A stretch of 56,727 nucleotides of DNA from Candidatus Thiodiazotropha sp. (GTDB lineage: Bacteria > Pseudomonadota > Gammaproteobacteria > Chromatiales > Chromatiaceae), in assembly GCA_023838465.1 (NCBI GenBank), contig JAIVEQ010000001.1, positions 175,001 to 231,727 of the forward strand. Direction: 5' to 3'. A program made the translations under genes and the position numbers. The notes beneath the pieces are model-generated. The model did not search any database, was not told where the DNA came from, and worked only from the letters and a program-made list of their open reading frames with translations. Below are positions 56,275 to 56,727 of the stretch, one piece after another; the stretch's first letter is position 1, and each line of letters begins with the position of its first letter.

Positions 56275-56727
56275 ATGGCTCGAGGAATCAACAAAGTAAT
56301 CCTGATTGGCAACCTGGGCAAGGATCCAGAGACCCGTTATATGCCGAGTGGTGGCGCTGTCACCAATGTGACCTTGGCAACATCAGAGTCCTGGAAGGAC
56401 AAGAATAGTGGTGAGCAACAGGAGCGGACCGAGTGGCACCGGGTGGTTTTTTTCAATCGTCTGGGTGAAATCGCCGGCGAGTATCTGAAAAAAGGTTCCA
56501 AGGTCTATGTAGAGGGTAGTCTGCGCACCCGCAAGTGGCAGGGACAGGATGGCCAAGATCGCTACACAACTGAAATTGTGGGTAACGAGATGCAGATGCT
56601 CGATAGCCGGGGTGGTAGTGCCTCTTTTGATGCACCTCAGCAGTCACAGGGTGCATCAAGGCCACAACCGTCAGCGGCGCCTACATCGGTGCCTGATAAT
56701 GACTTCGATGACGATATTCCTTTCTAG
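56275..56727 (+). CDS. ssb: Single-stranded DNA-binding protein
   Basis: A protein of about 150 residues. The OB-fold domain ([20 protein letters not shown] through about 110) has the [21 protein letters not shown] core. A disordered Gln/Pro/Ser-rich linker follows, and the acidic tip DDDIPF, which recruits repair and replication proteins, ends the protein. ATG at 56275 fits the family N-terminus; ATG at 56239 would add 12 residues. The stop codon is the last base of the window. Confidence 0.97.
   Translation: MARGINKVILIGNLGKDPETRYMPSGGAVTNVTLATSESWKDKNSGEQQERTEWHRVVFFNRLGEIAGEYLKKGSKVYVEGSLRTRKWQGQDGQDRYTTEIVGNEMQMLDSRGGSASFDAPQQSQGASRPQPSAAPTSVPDNDFDDDIPF

Overview
The window looks like a chromosomal contig from a gammaproteobacterium of moderate GC. 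The grounds are the 23S/5S rRNA 3' end, the birA-coaX-SPOR-tRNA-Thr order, the rplU-rpmA-obgE-proB, rpsT/murJ, ribF-ileS-lspA and uvrA/yajR-type MFS/ssb neighbourhoods, and UUG-initiated rpsT as in E. coli. The many cyclic-di-GMP/CHASE2 proteins and a cytochrome P460 would fit a Chromatiales-like or sulfur-oxidiser lineage, but that placement is a guess. No insertion sequence, phage, CRISPR array or plasmid gene was seen.

Layout. 1-2052: 3' part of 23S rRNA, 5S rRNA and terminator. 2432-7505: a tightly packed run of a membrane protein, an M61 peptidase with PDZ domain, birA, coaX and a SPOR-domain protein, followed by a promoter and a lone tRNA-Thr(UGU). 7668-8848: about 1.2 kb without a gene. 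8849-13049: a LysM/FecR periplasmic protein paired with a CHASE2-GGDEF-EAL protein. 13060-16122, minus strand: a GH13 sucrose-phosphorylase-type enzyme, a TlpA-like thioredoxin and a small secreted protein. 16891-35621: the centrepiece described below. 35777-42000: a CDF transporter, rplU-rpmA-obgE, proB, rpsT (minus) and murJ. 42035-43586: a PQQ-repeat protein and a cytochrome P460. 43788-49031: ribF, a ribbon-helix-helix/coiled-coil gene pair, ileS, lspA. 49167-56727: a TonB-like protein, a glutathione-reductase-type enzyme, an NAD(P)H oxidoreductase, uvrA (minus), a YajR-like MFS transporter and ssb, whose stop codon is the last base.

The most unusual system is the six-gene run at 16891-35621. 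It holds a CHASE2 receptor with a decayed histidine-kinase module; a PgsC/CapC-type membrane protein that is internally duplicated and carries a large soluble tail; an 813-residue membrane-anchored beta-rich protein; a 299-residue secreted protein with candidate zinc-hydrolase residues; a 1727-residue secreted protein with helical repeats and a C-terminal outer-membrane-barrel-like segment; and a 1416-residue PgsB/CapB-type amide ligase with HEAT-like repeats. The last five genes are joined by four successive 4-base stop/start overlaps (GTGA, ATGA, TTGA, ATGA), so they are almost certainly co-translated.

PgsB and PgsC are the synthase core for poly-gamma-glutamate in Bacillus and relatives. 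The gene set suggests a Gram-negative machine that makes a gamma-linked amide polymer, moves it through the periplasm and exports it through an outer-membrane barrel, with its own trimming hydrolase. The polymer, its export and its regulation are inferences from domain content; only the ligase and PgsC-like assignments rest on clear motifs.
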